DNA of 64,000 nucleotides from Dimorphilus gyrociliatus (GCA_904063045.1 CAJFCJ010000006.1:1377647-1441646); one strand, 5' to 3'. Shown: positions 46,556 to 59,337, counted from the stretch's first letter. The notes: generated from the letters alone by a model not told the origin. Numbers and translations are program-made.

Positions 46556-48421
46556 TCAAACGATAACTGATGATAACTTTCTTAAAACTCGATTATCAAG
46601 AACGCAAAGATCAAAGTCAAATGTTGATTCTGTTAAATCGAACTGGCCAGTTTCAGTAATGACTCGAACTATTTGGGTGAGCCTATCGGCATCTCGTAAT
46701 TCCATTAATTTTTGTTTCAAATTTAGCAGTTGACTTAAGTGTTCAGAATTTGTTTCCTCCTGATGTTCTATTAACTGATTACTAACATTCGAAGATATTG
46801 AAGATTGGGAAACTTCGTCAACGACATGAGGAACTGTGGTTGTTTGCCTGGAGTCACTCTCCACTGAACTTGGACAGGGAAGAGTCACACTTTCGCTATT
46901 TCTCTTTTCTTTGGGACGTTTCTTTTCCCTTTTCTTATCGGAGTGAGACTTTTGCTTCTTTTCTTTCGGCTCTCTATGCTCGCTAGGTATTGTTGTCTGA
47001 ATTGAACTTGGTGGCATTTTCTTTTGACCGGCAGTTGGCACGCTCTTATTAGTTTTTGGTGACTGTTTTTCAAAGTTGTATAAACTATTATCACTATCTG
47101 AACCACTTAACAGATCTTTCTCTAATAAATCTAAGTGATTGGGAGTTTGTTTTGATGCTGGAGGATTTGGTGCTTGGGGTGGTTCATCAGATTGTTTTGA
47201 TGTACTAGGATGGTGGTTATGATGATGACTATGCTTTCCACTGGCCTTTGATGAGTGGGATGACTTAACAACAGGTGATTTTTTATCTTCATGGTGATTC
47301 TTTTTCTTTTTTGGTTCGCTACTTCCGTGATGTCCTGACTCTGACACTCTTTTCTTGTGTTCTTTACCCCTATCTTTATCCCTTTCTTTATCTCTCTCTT
47401 TATCCCTGTCTTTATCCTTTTCTTTATCCTTTTCTTTATCCTTTTCTTTATCTCTTTCTTTATCCCTATCTTTTTCTTTATCTTTATCCCTGTCTCTATC
47501 CTTTTCTTTGTCCTTTTTTCTATGACGAGAATGAGAATCACTTGATTTTTCTTTCTTTGAAGATGATTTCTTCTTTGAATGTTCTGAACGGAAAGATTCA
47601 CCAAAAAGGTCACAAATTGTAGAATCTGAGCCTTCTTGCCGGGATGGATTAACTGGAATTGCTGACTATAAAAGCAATGAAAGGGAAATCAATAAACTTT
47701 AAGGTTAATACAAAAATTATACTAACCCCTCCGGCTAGAATTAATTTTCTGCGAAACTCTTCAGAAGGGTTTTGAAAAGTAAGTTTTTCGCATCGTACAT
47801 GGTTAACCGGTTTTGAACTTCCAACAATAGGGAGGAATAGTTCATACGTAAAACTGATGGATTTTGGTGGTAAGGGGTTCCTGAAGAAGATTTCGATCGG
47901 TACGTCAAAACTCGCATATCCTGATTCTTTTACTTCGTATTGTTGATCGTTATTTGGTTTCTGAACGACTGTAATAATATTTTACAAGGGTTATAAACGA
48001 CTTTTATTCATAGACGACCACACAAAATTGATAGGATCAAAGCAACGACGCCGATCTGATGCAAATTAAATAGCCTATATTTATGAAAGCATTGTAAAAG
48101 TGGCAAGTGGTTGTAATAATTTATGTCGCTTATGTTCAGTTCACCACAAAATTTTTACCTACCTCGACGAGAATTTGGGAAACTATCATGAAGCTGGAAA
48201 ACGACTTCTTCCACAAAATGCTCTATTTGACTACCTTTTGCGCCTCTAACAAAAAGTATCCAGTTGTGAGTATAACCCTCAGGAGTAGGTTTCTTACGAA
48301 CTACTGCCCGGTGGCCAAGCTCCAGTTGAATTTGAATGTCCTGAAATTTTTATCCATATGAGATAATGACTGATTCGAGTAAAAATATTAAAAAAAACTA
48401 AAGAGAAACCTGCGAAGCCAT
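46556..48421 (-). CDS. YEATS-domain AF9/ENL transcription elongation factor
   Basis: Reader of acylated histone H3 in super elongation and DOT1L complexes; ortholog of vertebrate MLLT1/MLLT3. Four coding exons (minus): 48410-48421 (12 bases, MASQ), 48163-48340, 47727-47968 and 46556-47665; 513 residues (AF9 568). YEATS domain about 5-140: [53 protein letters not shown] with the acyl-lysine pocket Tyr, [14 protein letters not shown]. The middle is an alternating Lys/Glu/Asp/Arg low-complexity stretch (about 47360-47530), then Ser/His-rich. The C-terminus is the ANC1 homology domain ([38 protein letters not shown]) that binds AFF4/DOT1L. Confidence 0.93.
47360..47530 (-). repeat. Hexanucleotide-like repeat encoding alternating-charge tract in AF9
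   Basis: Imperfect repeats of the unit GATAAAGA(A/G)A and variants on the minus strand encode about 55 residues of DK, EK, DR and ER dipeptides. Purity varies, with the core at 47390-47460 most regular. It sits between the YEATS and ANC1 domains. Confidence 0.8.
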
Positions 48422-48965
48422 TAATTACAAAACCGGAAGCAGACTAATAGGCAAAATATATACCGTAGTACCAGTTTATTTTAGAGTTCTTTTTCAGAGT
48501 TTGAAAAATTCTTACCATTTTATCGGGAGGAGTTAAAATTTTCATTAACTTTGACGGAAAATTTACATTTGGCTTCTCTGATAGTAGTTTGCTTAGTGTA
48601 GGTAGCTTAAGGCTCATAGGCGATATTGGAGGATCCGAGAGGCAGAGTACAAATCGACTATAAACTTCTATATTGTCGAGCTGCATGACAGTTGCTCCGA
48701 CAAAACCGACTGACCAACTGACCATGTGGCTAACATTATACTGTTGGCGGCGCAACAATGCGTGTATTCTTTAGTTTATAGGAAGGTCTATAAAAGTGCT
48801 TTCAATGCGTTTACGACAAATTTTATTGACGAAAGTTAAAGCCGGGAACGCCTTTTACATTCTCAAGCCGTATCCGGCCATTTACTTGTAGTGCCACAAA
48901 TATAAAACGCTAATTTACATCATTAGCTAGATATTATTAGATTCGTACAACAAACAAAAGAATTT
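48422..48965 (-). other. Upstream region of AF9 with possible leader exon
   Basis: Between the AF9 start and the IDE stop. On the minus strand an open stretch from about 48758 ends at a good donor (AAAATG followed by GTAAGA, near 48517). An acceptor-like CTATTAG at about 48448 would join it to the AF9 start region in a different frame. It could be a 5' leader exon carrying an upstream ORF of up to about 90 codons, or a separate unrecognised gene. Confidence 0.35.
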
Positions 48966-51900
48966 CTATAACTTTGATTTGGAAGGGTCAATAAAAGGTT
49001 TTGGATTTGGAAAGAACTTCTTCGTTTCTCTTAAGCTGTTGATATCTTTGATGATGGTTGCCTAAAAGCGAAACAATTTTAAGTTATTAAATTCTCATCA
49101 CAATTCAATTTCTATTCAATTTGTAAAACTCTACAAGTCTCACCTGGCTTTCCGTTGGTAGTTCAAATTTCTCCGATCCATCGGCCGTCGAATAAACGTG
49201 AACGCTTAGCTTTCGCCGTTGCTCTGACGGATTTTCTATTTTATTCTATTGAAAAAGATTACGCAATTAATGATTAATTAATTAAATATTAATGCGATTT
49301 AATTAGAAAGGATTACTTTGAAAAAATCTATAATATCCGACTTTGTTAGCGTTCTTAAATAATCCACTTCAATTTCATCTCTTCGGAAGTTATAATGCTT
49401 TGATGTAATTTCTTCCCAGTATTTACTATTTTGGGCCGACAGCTTTTTAGGTGACTCGAGTCTCTTGGTAGCTAACGCTTGCACGTGTCTCTCAAAAGAA
49501 ACATCATCAATTGTCGAAAGTAATTGCTAGAATGTGAATTGTAATTAGTTAATTACATAATCAGATTCAATTCATTAACAATTGAATAAGAGTAGATGTC
49601 ACTTACTCCCATCTTTTCAATAAATGATTCAATTCTCTCTTCAATATGCTGAGGGGTTTTATCAGATTGAATAATTATACGTAATCCCTGTGCACCGCTA
49701 GAGCGTCTAATTCCGCTAAAGACCAAATAGCCGAGTTGTTCTTGGGTTCGTAGAATATCGAAACAAGGTTCCGATATGATTTGACAAAACAGCTCCAACA
49801 GCATATTACTACGAGTGTCTTGTTCGCCAGTTTGCAAGTAAATTTCAACAGCATTATCCTTATGCACTTCATTGTTGTGGATGTAAACGTACGATTTCTC
49901 TGAAGGAGAATAAAAGCGTTTAATAGTACTTTTATGATGTCGTTCGCAAAGAGTTGCGAAAAAATTTACGTTGTGGCAGACAAACTTCTCGGTAGCGTCT
50001 TTGTTCTTCTGGTAGATATGACGTCTTTGTGACATTTCCTCTTAGTTCCTTTTCAACCAATTCACTAAGTTCCTGAGCCCTCTATAGTTATTACGAGGAT
50101 TTGTAAAAAAGAAAGTACTTTCATGTAAATGAATAATTTGCTACTAAACCTTTAGAGTAGAATTTCCATAGATTAATATTTCAAAATATAATTTTGATAA
50201 TAGTTTCGGTATAAAAGCTTGAAGAGCTTCGCTTGTCACTTCTGCATAAATTAAAAATATTACGTAATAAAATCATAAATATTTTGCAATATATTTATAT
50301 AAACAATACATATACTGTATTATACTATAATACTTTAAATGTCATTGTCATCTTACAAGGCTCTTTTATGTTTATTTATAGTGATTTTAAAAATGTCATT
50401 ATCATATCAAACGTGAGATTAAAAAATAAGTGAATCAATATCTTATTTCCAAATTATCAGTAGGAATTAAGTTATTATCAAAAGAGTTGTCTAGATATTA
50501 ATTTCAACATATAGGTAATTCTAGTACACTGTCTTTATTCTACCAAATTTTCATGATAATCATCACTTTAACAATAAGCTATTCTTAATACTATTGTAAT
50601 ACAAGATATTTTGTTGTCAAAGAAAGGATATGAAAAAAAACTTACGGTCAGCTACGGCTAACAACTCCGATTTCTCCCAAAACACCTCCGTTGTTAAAGC
50701 ACTTAAGTAATAAATGGCATGTTGATGGGGTTGTTCCGCTTCGAAATTTCTCAGACTTCTAATGTACTAAAGTCGAAATTAAAGCATACATTTAATTGTT
50801 GTTTATATGTCGTTAATTTCGTGTGATAAAAATTTCCTTTATATTTACCAATTCTTTTAGTATGTTGAATCTATCTACGTTAACTTCAAAGGATACCATT
50901 TTTTTGAGAATTTTCTCCAATAGTACATGTTGTTTATCACTATATCCTTTGACGGATAGCTAAAGCAAAAACATATAGATATTTAAATTTAGTATTTTCT
51001 CAATCTTTCTTTACTACCTTAATACCATACATAGATTTCGTTAAATCATAGTATAAACCAGCTAACTCAGCATCATATGCATATTCAGTAAGGGCATCTT
51101 TGAAGACGGTAACGAACATATAGGATAAATTGGCGCTTAAAGGGTCAGCGTAACAGTAAGGGCTAGCCATATCAATACTAATGCATAGTTTAGGCATTTT
51201 AAATTTACCATCTTGCTTAAACCAAACCCTACTAAATGTTGTATCTTTGATTACTTTCGGTACATCTTTCTGTTGGTTGAGATATTGTTTAGTATTGATA
51301 AAAAGAGTAGCTAAAGTAAATCTTCACATTATTATCCAGCTCTACTAAATCGAACCGCGAAGGAATAAATTCGTTCTTTTCAGGTATATTAAACTTTGGA
51401 TTATCTCCAACATTGCGCCATCTCTGATGAAAACACAAATGTAGATAAAAACTAATCGTTCGGAAAAAAAACTAAATATACCTGTAGAGTCTCTTCACCA
51501 ATATCTTCAAGACGATAATTTGTTCCATACCATCTTTCAGTTTGATCACATTCGTTTTCAAAGGTTTTTCCAACAATTCCAACTCTAAAACGAGAATGTG
51601 AAATTAGAAAAAGAGTTCTTTATTTGGACTTTATTTAAAAAACCTTAGATTATCAGGTGTGAGTCTATTTAAAATGTCTGTTATCATATTAGGTTCATAC
51701 TCGTGCAAAAGATAAGGTCCACTTAAAATTTCATCCATAGGAAAGTCCTAGAAAATTGTTTAAAAAAACGGGAATTTGTCTTAATTCAGTCATTATGATA
51801 TCTAAAAAAATTGCTTTTACGTACGTGTAAAACTCCGGCGCAAGAGCTTGTTAAAGATCTTGGCTTTTCCTTGTCTTTAAATCTAAAAGTAATGTTATTC

Positions 51901-53815
51901 AAATTCTGCAAAATAGGGAAACAAGAAATTTTTTGTTTAAAAAGAATATTGTAAATTGTTAAGAAAGTTACCTTGCATTCTTGAAATATCCATTCTTCTG
52001 GCAATCTTTTCTTTAGCATATGAAGATATTCAAAAATTGCAGTCATAATGTCATCAATATGATCTTTTTTCAATAAAAAATAAATAAATAGATAGCTTTA
52101 GAACATTTCTAAATAATTATGATTTATTATATTCATTTTTAAGTATAAAACTTACCAATTCCAGATTCACTTAAATCAACGGTGATTGTGAAAAACATAA
52201 AGCCTCTAGCACCGATTTTTTGTCCACCTACTAGTTCGTTAACCCAGCCTTTTTCCTTAAGTTCGGACAACAGACTGCCAGGGCCTTCGTGACCGATAAG
52301 GTGCCCTAAGTAATGACCGGGCTGTAAAAGCAAATATTTCTATTTTACGCGATCATTCAAAAGATGATTTAGTTACGTTGCTTCTATAATGGTTTCTAAG
52401 ATCAGGAATAGGCCAATTTACGTAAAGATTTCTTATATCTTTAACTGGAACAATTTTTATCAGTTTCTATAAAAGAAGACAAAGTAAACATTAAGTGTTT
52501 AAATAATTTAAAAGAAAAATTCTTCAACCTTTAATTGTTCCGGTCCGTATGGATGATCTTTCCATTCAGGAATATCAACTGATTTATTTTTAACATCTCC
52601 AAACAGAGGCACAACCATTTCAGTTAATTCTTCTAAACTTTCTATTTAACAAATATAATTGTGTTATACATTTTTAATCAAGGAATAAAATTAAACGTAA
52701 AAAAAAAACCTTTTCCAACTACGCACAATCCCATTATATTCGATGAATAATACTTCTGATGAAATTTAAGCAATTCATCACGAACTTTTAAACCTTTACT
52801 TAATGGTATAGTTTCCAAAGTTTCTTTACTTCCTTTTTTTAAAGAATGCACATATGTATAATTGTATTAATATAAATTAGAATTTTAAGTAAACAACAAG
52901 CGCTTTGTACCTGTGCTAAATTTTGCAAAGTCATGATCAGGCTTTGCCGTTGATTTCTCTAGCTGATGTAATCTCCACATATCACTTTGTAAATTCTTCA
53001 TATTTTCAGAATTTACAGCATTAACTTCCCTATCAGTTGCACTAATTGTAAACAAAGGGCATAAGAAAAACTGAGCAAATCTGTAATTATTAAGAAGGGT
53101 GGTCTAAAATAAAAATAAAATACAAGTGTCAAGCAACGTTAACCTATCTAAGGCTCCAGAGAGGGCAGATGGAGATACATCAAAGTAATAATTAGTATGT
53201 TCACCAGATGTGTAAGCATTGGATGAGCCACCATTTTCGCTTAGAAATTTATTATACTCATTTTCTTCAGGATACTATGTAAAAAAAAATATAAGTAAAT
53301 CAATTATGAACATACGGAAGTCTACCTTTTCAGTTCCTAAAAATAACATGTGCTCACAAAAGTGAGCTAGCCCTGGTAATTCTTTAGGATCTTTCATTGC
53401 TCCTATACATTAAAATTTCAATTGTGTAAAAATTGAATCCATGTTGAAAATTTGTTGATTTTTAAGCTCTTACCTATGTAAACGTCTAGAGCAGCAGACG
53501 ATTTATCAGTTTGCGAGTCACTAACTAGTAAAATCTTCATCTTATTTTTTAGTTCAAGACCAAGATATTGCCGACCGTCCTCCTGAGACTTTACAATATT
53601 CTCATGACGTTTACTTATCATATCAGAAGTCGCCATTGTTCTGCTTAAAGGAAATCTGCAAACGTTGTTAAGTCTCATATATTATATTAAATATGTAAGT
53701 TAATTGTCATTCATTCAATATAGAGAGAAATATGAATATGTAATACTGACTTTCCGGTGTTTAAACGAGCAATTGTTAAAAGTGACTTTCTTGCCCAATA
53801 TATTCTAGCAACCAT
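48966..53815 (-). CDS. IDE: Insulin-degrading enzyme (M16A zinc metalloprotease)
   Basis: Degrades insulin, amyloid-beta and other short peptides inside a closed two-half chamber. Twenty-three exons, minus strand, from 53751-53815 to 48966-49061, most 80-300 bases with introns of about 55-90 bp; several short exons only 77-113 bases. Sum is 994 codons; human 1019. The inverted zinc motif HFCEH lies at residues about 96-100 and the third ligand Glu in [10 protein letters not shown]. Other landmarks: [33 protein letters not shown]-like [105 protein letters not shown]-like ESPKKLSAQ. The N-terminus is short and basic, as in long IDE isoforms with a mitochondrial presequence. The last residues are SKL, a peroxisomal signal. 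Confidence 0.95.
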
Positions 53816-54324
53816 CAAGGTAGGGGATTACTTATCTGTATATTATACAAGAGGATTCCTTAGGTTACACAAATTAATGAATGTTTGCTAATTAACCTGA
53901 ACACGTGCTAATCTAGAAAGCGATTTCGTCTGTCTGGTAGAATAAACAGGATTGCAAAATTAAAATATTGCTTGTAAAACAACTTTCCAAAATAATTGTA
54001 ACGCCATCTACAATTTAAAAAGTAGTAAAATAGATTTATACTTAGATACTTAATTTTCTTATATATTTAGAAATTTATTCTTTAATAAATACCTCTATTA
54101 TTACATTTTTTAAATATTTACTTCATAATATGCAAGGAAAATGTACAGGAAGTTTTTTAATATTTCTGTTCTAGAGGGCGCCATACAATTTCCTGAAGAA
54201 ATTAACTTTGATTGGTCAGTTTAGATAGTTAAACAAATTGGCGCCAGCTTAGCCTTCTGTATTGGATATTTTATTTTTACTAGGGTATTTTAGTTAAAAA
54301 GTCGCTTTTATCGAAATTATAAAG
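53816..54324. promoter_or_regulatory. Shared IDE/deoxynucleoside kinase promoter region
   Basis: About 510 bases between divergent start codons. AT-rich, with one less AT-rich patch at about 54175-54260. It must contain both promoters; no motif is firmly identified. Confidence 0.45.
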
Positions 54325-55494
54325 ATGAATATTCAATATTGTAGTATTGATCAAATAGCAGGTCTAGTTTATTCATATTTCGACTTGAAAATACTTGAAA
54401 CGTAGTTAAAAACATTTCAGATTGCGAGTTAAACGACCAAACTCAACCTTTTCCCTTTAAAGAGAAAAGAAAATTTACTGTTGCTGTGGAAGGAAATATT
54501 GGCTGCGGAAAAACAACTTTTCTAAAGCACTTCGAAAATAAAAAAAATGTTGAGGTGTTTATTAAACGTTTGCTTTTAAATTGCAAGCTTTGGTATATTC
54601 ATTTTATTTAAACAACAGGTTCACAAAGAGCCAATTGAGATGTGGACGGATATTAAAGGTCACAATACATTAGATCTTATGTATAAAGATCCTCAGAGAT
54701 GGAGTTTAACCTTTCAATCGTACGTACAATTGACAATGCTAAAAGTACACCAAGCACCACAAGTAAGGAACTATCAACCACGTTTCAATTATTTATAGAA
54801 TTTAAGTTTGTCTATTATACCAATAGGAGAAATCAATTAAATTGATGGAGAGGACAATACATAGCGGAAGATACTGTTTCATTGAAAATCTCCATAAGAG
54901 GTTTGCATAGATTAGCTACTTAAATTAGAGTTGAACTAAAAAATCTGTCTTCATAGCAATGTTCTACCAAATGTTGATTATGCTGTGTTATCGGAATGGT
55001 ATGATTGGTTGGCCAGTTCTGGAAAAGTTAATGTGGATATGATAGGTATAATCATATATTACTATTTTAAGTATTATCCCTACTTTCTATTTACCTCTTC
55101 GCAGTTTACTTAAGAGCTCAACCAGAGACTTGTTTAGAAAGAATTCGTAAAAGGAACCGATCAGAAGACTGCGACGTTCCATTGGTTTTATCTCTATTAC
55201 TTAATTTTTCAATATCATATTCTAATTTGAATTTGTTATTATTATTATTTAGAGTTATTTACAATCTATTCACGAATTGCACGAAGATTGGTTAATAAAG
55301 CAACAAAATTACAATTTAAAAGCTCCAATATTGGTATTATACAATATCTTTTAAATTTCTTAGTTATCTTCAATTAAGACAATTTGTTGTTTCCTTTTAC
55401 TCATTTATAGGTTTTAGATGCCGAGAAACCTCTTATAGAGCTCAAGGAAGATATGATAAATAAAGAATCTATAATTCTATGCGGACAAAACTAA
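54325..55494 (+). CDS. Deoxynucleoside kinase (TK2/dNK family)
   Basis: Phosphorylates deoxynucleosides for dNTP salvage. Eight short exons: 54325-54361, 54421-54554, 54619-54762, 54827-54900, 54957-55045, 55105-55184, 55253-55333 and 55411-55494; 240 residues. P-loop GNIGCGKTT (37-45), substrate region KEPIEMWTDIKGHN, the YVQLTML helix, MERTIHSGRYCFIENL (TK2-like), VYLRAQPETCLERIRKRNRS (lid) and YLQSIHELHEDWL. Closest to TK2 and insect dNK rather than dCK/dGK. No clear mitochondrial presequence, so it may act in the cytosol like insect dNK unless an upstream exon is missing. Confidence 0.92.
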
Positions 55495-56079
55495 CTTTCT
55501 ATTGTTTTTTTTTATACTCCGTTTTGTATTCTATATAAAGAGCATCAACAAGCCATTAGGATGATCAATTTAAGTGTTATTTCATCTCCTAAATCACAAT
55601 TCTCTTTCTTATCGAATATTAAAGATAGATTTGATAATTATTATCATCACCGTAGTCATCATCGTAGTCTCTTGTACCTTCTTTCTACTTAATGACTTCC
55701 ATGATCAATTCATTTTAGAGCAAAATCCAGTTGTCAATGCGGGTTATGAAACACTTTTAGAGTATATTCTATGTCTACTGTGTCTGAGTAGGCCCATTTT
55801 ATTTTAAAAATAGATTGCAATTTTACACTATTTAATGGTGTCCACTTATAAAAATATATGTTTTTTTTCTTATTGTATGTAAAGACTTGTTTATTTTTCA
55901 TCTGTTTTTTATGTTAAAGATATTATTTTAACATTAAATGTATGTTAATAAACTTTAGTCCAATTATACTATTTATGCATATGACTTTGTGATATACAAA
56001 TGAAACGTTAGCTGGTGCTAACATAGCAGCAAGTGTGCACTTTGAACTCTATATATGAGCTGACTTATGAATCACCAAT
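55495..56079. other. Intergenic, kinase to SUMF1
   Basis: AT-rich; 3' UTR of the kinase with AATAAA at 55947-55952. The open frame at 55574-55807 has no ATG and is dominated by Ile/Leu from T-rich sequence; not accepted. Confidence 0.5.
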
Positions 56080-57381
56080 ATGCAATTTTATAAAACTTTA
56101 ATTACTTGTTTAATTTTGCATGTTTCTTCGTATTCATTTGCATCTAAGGACTGTGGTTGTTCAGCTACAAATAGAAAGAATGACTTGTCGACTCAAAAAT
56201 CAGAAGATTCTTTAAATTCGTGCAATGACTCTCCTGTTGAAACCTCTGACAAGTTTGAAAGAACCAATCAGATGGTTCTAATAAAAGGAGGATCATTCAA
56301 TATGGGAGAGAAAAAGCCATTTATACCTGCAGATGGGGAGGGTCCGACTCGTAAAGTGCATTTAAGTTCTTTTTATATGGACGTTCATGAGATATCTAAT
56401 TACGAATTTGAAAAATTTGCGAAAGCAGAAAATTATGTCACTGAAGCAGAGAAATTTGGCAACTCTTTCGTTTTAGAAGGTTTCTTAAGTGAAAAAGTGA
56501 AGGAGGGCATTACACAGGCAGTAAGCAAACCAAACCCCATTGTTGACTAGTGTTCCATCTATAGTCTATTTTTGTAGGTTGCAGCTGCCCCATGGTGGCT
56601 TCCAGTTGACAAGGCTGATTGGCGCCATCCTGAAGGACCGGATTCATCTCTTGATGGGAGATATGATCATCCGGTAATTCATGTTTCATATAATGACGCT
56701 AGTGCTTATTGCAAATGGGCCGGGAAAAGACTTCCTACTGAGGCTGAGTGGGAGTTTGCATGTCGGGGAGGTAAAGAAAGTCGCTTGCATCCTTGGGGAA
56801 ATGCAGGTAAAAGTTGATAGTGTAAACATGACAGTTTAGTTGATTGTAGGTTTTTTTCTATTACAGAATATCCTAAAGGTCAAAACAGAATGAATATTTG
56901 GCAAGGCCAATTTCCAACTGAAAATACGATGGGAGATGGATATAGGGGAACTGCCCCAGTTACCGAATATGAATATCAAAACTCTTTTGGATTAAAGAAT
57001 ATGGTGGGAAATGTTTGGGAATGGACTAGCGATTGGTGGACAACTATTCATGATTCTACACCAACCAGTAATCCAGTAAGAGGCATTAAAATTTTTAAAA
57101 AGCAATTTTTGACCTTAATCCTTGCAGATAGGACCGAAAGCAGGTACTGAAAAAGTCAAGAAAGGCGGATCGTATATGTGCACTAAGGTAAGTTATATTC
57201 AATAAAACACGTACTTAGTATAGTGATTAATCAGTCATTTTTTTAATTGACACAGCAATATTGCTACCGTTATCGTTGTGGCGCTAGAAGTAACAATACT
57301 CCCGATAGTTCAGCCGCAAATTTAGGATTTCGCTGTGCATCAACAAAATTGCCTGATTACTTAAAAAGAGATGAATTATAG
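56080..57381 (+). CDS. SUMF1: Formylglycine-generating enzyme (sulfatase-modifying factor 1)
   Basis: ER enzyme that converts a sulfatase cysteine to formylglycine. Exons 56080-56520, 56578-56806, 56867-57075, 57128-57187 and 57256-57381; 354 residues (human 374). N-terminal signal peptide (about 1-21: [20 protein letters not shown]), then a CGC motif as in family N-terminal extensions. Landmarks: [78 protein letters not shown], and the catalytic pair Cys316 and Cys321 in [11 protein letters not shown]. All are kept, so active SUMF1 rather than SUMF2, which lacks the cysteine pair. Confidence 0.95.
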
Positions 57382-57601
57382 GCCTAGTTCAGGAAAACAG
57401 CGAATAAAACAAATTGTTTTGTTGAAAGAGGCGATTTTTTTTCAATTCTAAATTAAAAAAGTAGTATACGATAAGCTAGAATTAATTAGATCGATCAAAC
57501 TCCAGTCTAAAACGTCAGATGTTCTACGAAATTGTTTTATTGAACGCTGTAGGCACACGTGTTTACCGTACACAGTTTATATTTTACAAGCGGATAGAGA
57601 A

Positions 57602-59337
57602 ATGGATAATCACCAATTGAACGCCGTATTTTGGTTAATATTATTTACTGTTTCTCTCTTTGTCAACATTTGCCTCTTATTCGTCTTATTCTACTATAGA
57701 AAGAATTGTAGAACCATTGATAAATGTTTGCTAATACTCACCATAGACTATATTGTGGCTTTAATTTTTCTTCTCCTTCTTAAGAGCTTTATCAGTTTAA
57801 AATCGATTAATTTTACGGAAAATGGATGTCGAGTATACACATTTTTCTATCTAACTGCTCAAATTTTTGAGTCATTCATCATATGCACAATCTTTCTCGA
57901 TAGAATGATGTTTTATAGAACTCGTATTAGAATTATTTCAGGAATACTAAGGAATTTCTTAATATTTGGAGTTCAAATGCTAATTGCAGCTATTCTAGCT
58001 GCATGGCCATTATTCAAAAAGATTAATATGAAAGAAGATGAACATAAGGATTATATATGTCCAATACCACTTCGTGATCTTACAACTGAATATTTTACAG
58101 TGATAACGCTATTAATATCGTGTATAGGAGTATTTTGCTTAGCTTGCATAATCGAGATGAGACTTGTTTTGATCAGCAAAAATAATGACTTGCAAGAGGA
58201 TGGACAAACCAATCCAATTAGGAACTCAATAGATAACATGGAATTGCTTACAAATGAATATAACGTCTTCTGCTCCATATTTGCAATCTTCTTCTTCCTT
58301 TTAGTTTTACCTTTATGGGTAAATATTAACCTTAAAACTATAATTTCTTTTTTATTAAATCAATTTCAAAATGTCTATTATTTTATATTCTTTAATTAAT
58401 TTTAGATATTTGCGATAATCTACGGTAAATCTAGCATTAATTACAATATAAAAGACAAAACGATCATTGCACAAGTATGGTTCTACTACCTCAGAATATT
58501 GTTTTGTCCTTTGATTCTTTACTACGTATCCAGGAGATATAAAAGAAGCGTGATCTATTTCTATAAACTACTCAAAACTGGAGGAAATCTAATATATTTT
58601 ATTCGAGGAGTACCTGGTAAAAGTTTAATCTTTTGAATAAATGCGGTATCTTCTATAATCCAATATTTATTGTAGATGAGTCTCAACCTCGTTTAGAATC
58701 ATATAAACATCAGAAACGGCCAAGTATTAGAGCGCATCTCGAAATGAATTTAGCTAATTCTATTACAGATGTTCACAAGATTTATCATAGTACCGATCAA
58801 TCGGATGTAAATGATGTTGAGATAATCAAGAACGAGAAATTTATAAATAAAGAGCGTTCACCTCCGAAAGCTGCGTTATCTCGTACAAAAATGAAGAGTA
58901 AGTTATCAAGAGAAATCCTACCGACCAGCTGCTATTCAAATAGGGCATTTGATGAAGTTGCCGTCGTTGAAGAGGATTTAAAAAGTTTCGATGCCGACAT
59001 TGATCTAGATGATACTGTAAAAGATACTCTAGATAGAAAATCTCAAATTCCTACATCTACAACATCAGAATTTCGCCTAGAGGATATAGAAGGTGTCTTA
59101 GATACTTCAAAAGCAATTACCGATGCCGTTTTAGAGGGTGATAGCGATACGGAAGATGTACCAAGTTTACCCTACGATACATATGATACAAGTGATTATT
59201 TCTCAAACTCTCAGCAAAATTCAGAAATTAGTTCAAATATAAACTCAAACTGTTCAAATGATAGAAAAGAAGAAAAATACAAAAAATTAACTGGTATTAA
59301 CTTAGAAGGTTTAAATAATAGCGAATGTAGCGTCTAA
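57602..59337 (+). CDS. Orphan rhodopsin-like 7TM receptor with long C-terminal tail
   Basis: Three exons 57602-58318, 58406-58616 and 58676-59337, 529 residues. Hydrophobic segments: TM1 about 9-31, TM2 43-62, TM3 78-99, TM4 115-134, TM5 165-187, TM6 about 222-246 (split by the first intron), TM7 about 260-283. GPCR-like marks: Asn22 in TM1, Asp49 in TM2, DR at 100-101 after TM3, and Cys76/Cys153 placed for the usual extracellular disulfide. The usual NPxxY end of TM7 is replaced by CPLILYY. The tail of about 220 residues is acidic and Ser/Thr-rich (DEVAVVEEDLKSFDADIDLD). I do not recognise a subfamily or ligand. Confidence 0.75.

Noticed and set aside
47275-47622. Plus-strand Phe/Leu/Tyr-rich repetitive ORFs
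   Set aside because: Antisense of the AF9 charge repeat.
55574-55807. Hydrophobic ORF after the kinase
   Set aside because: Starts without ATG and sits in a 3' UTR region with a poly(A) signal after it.
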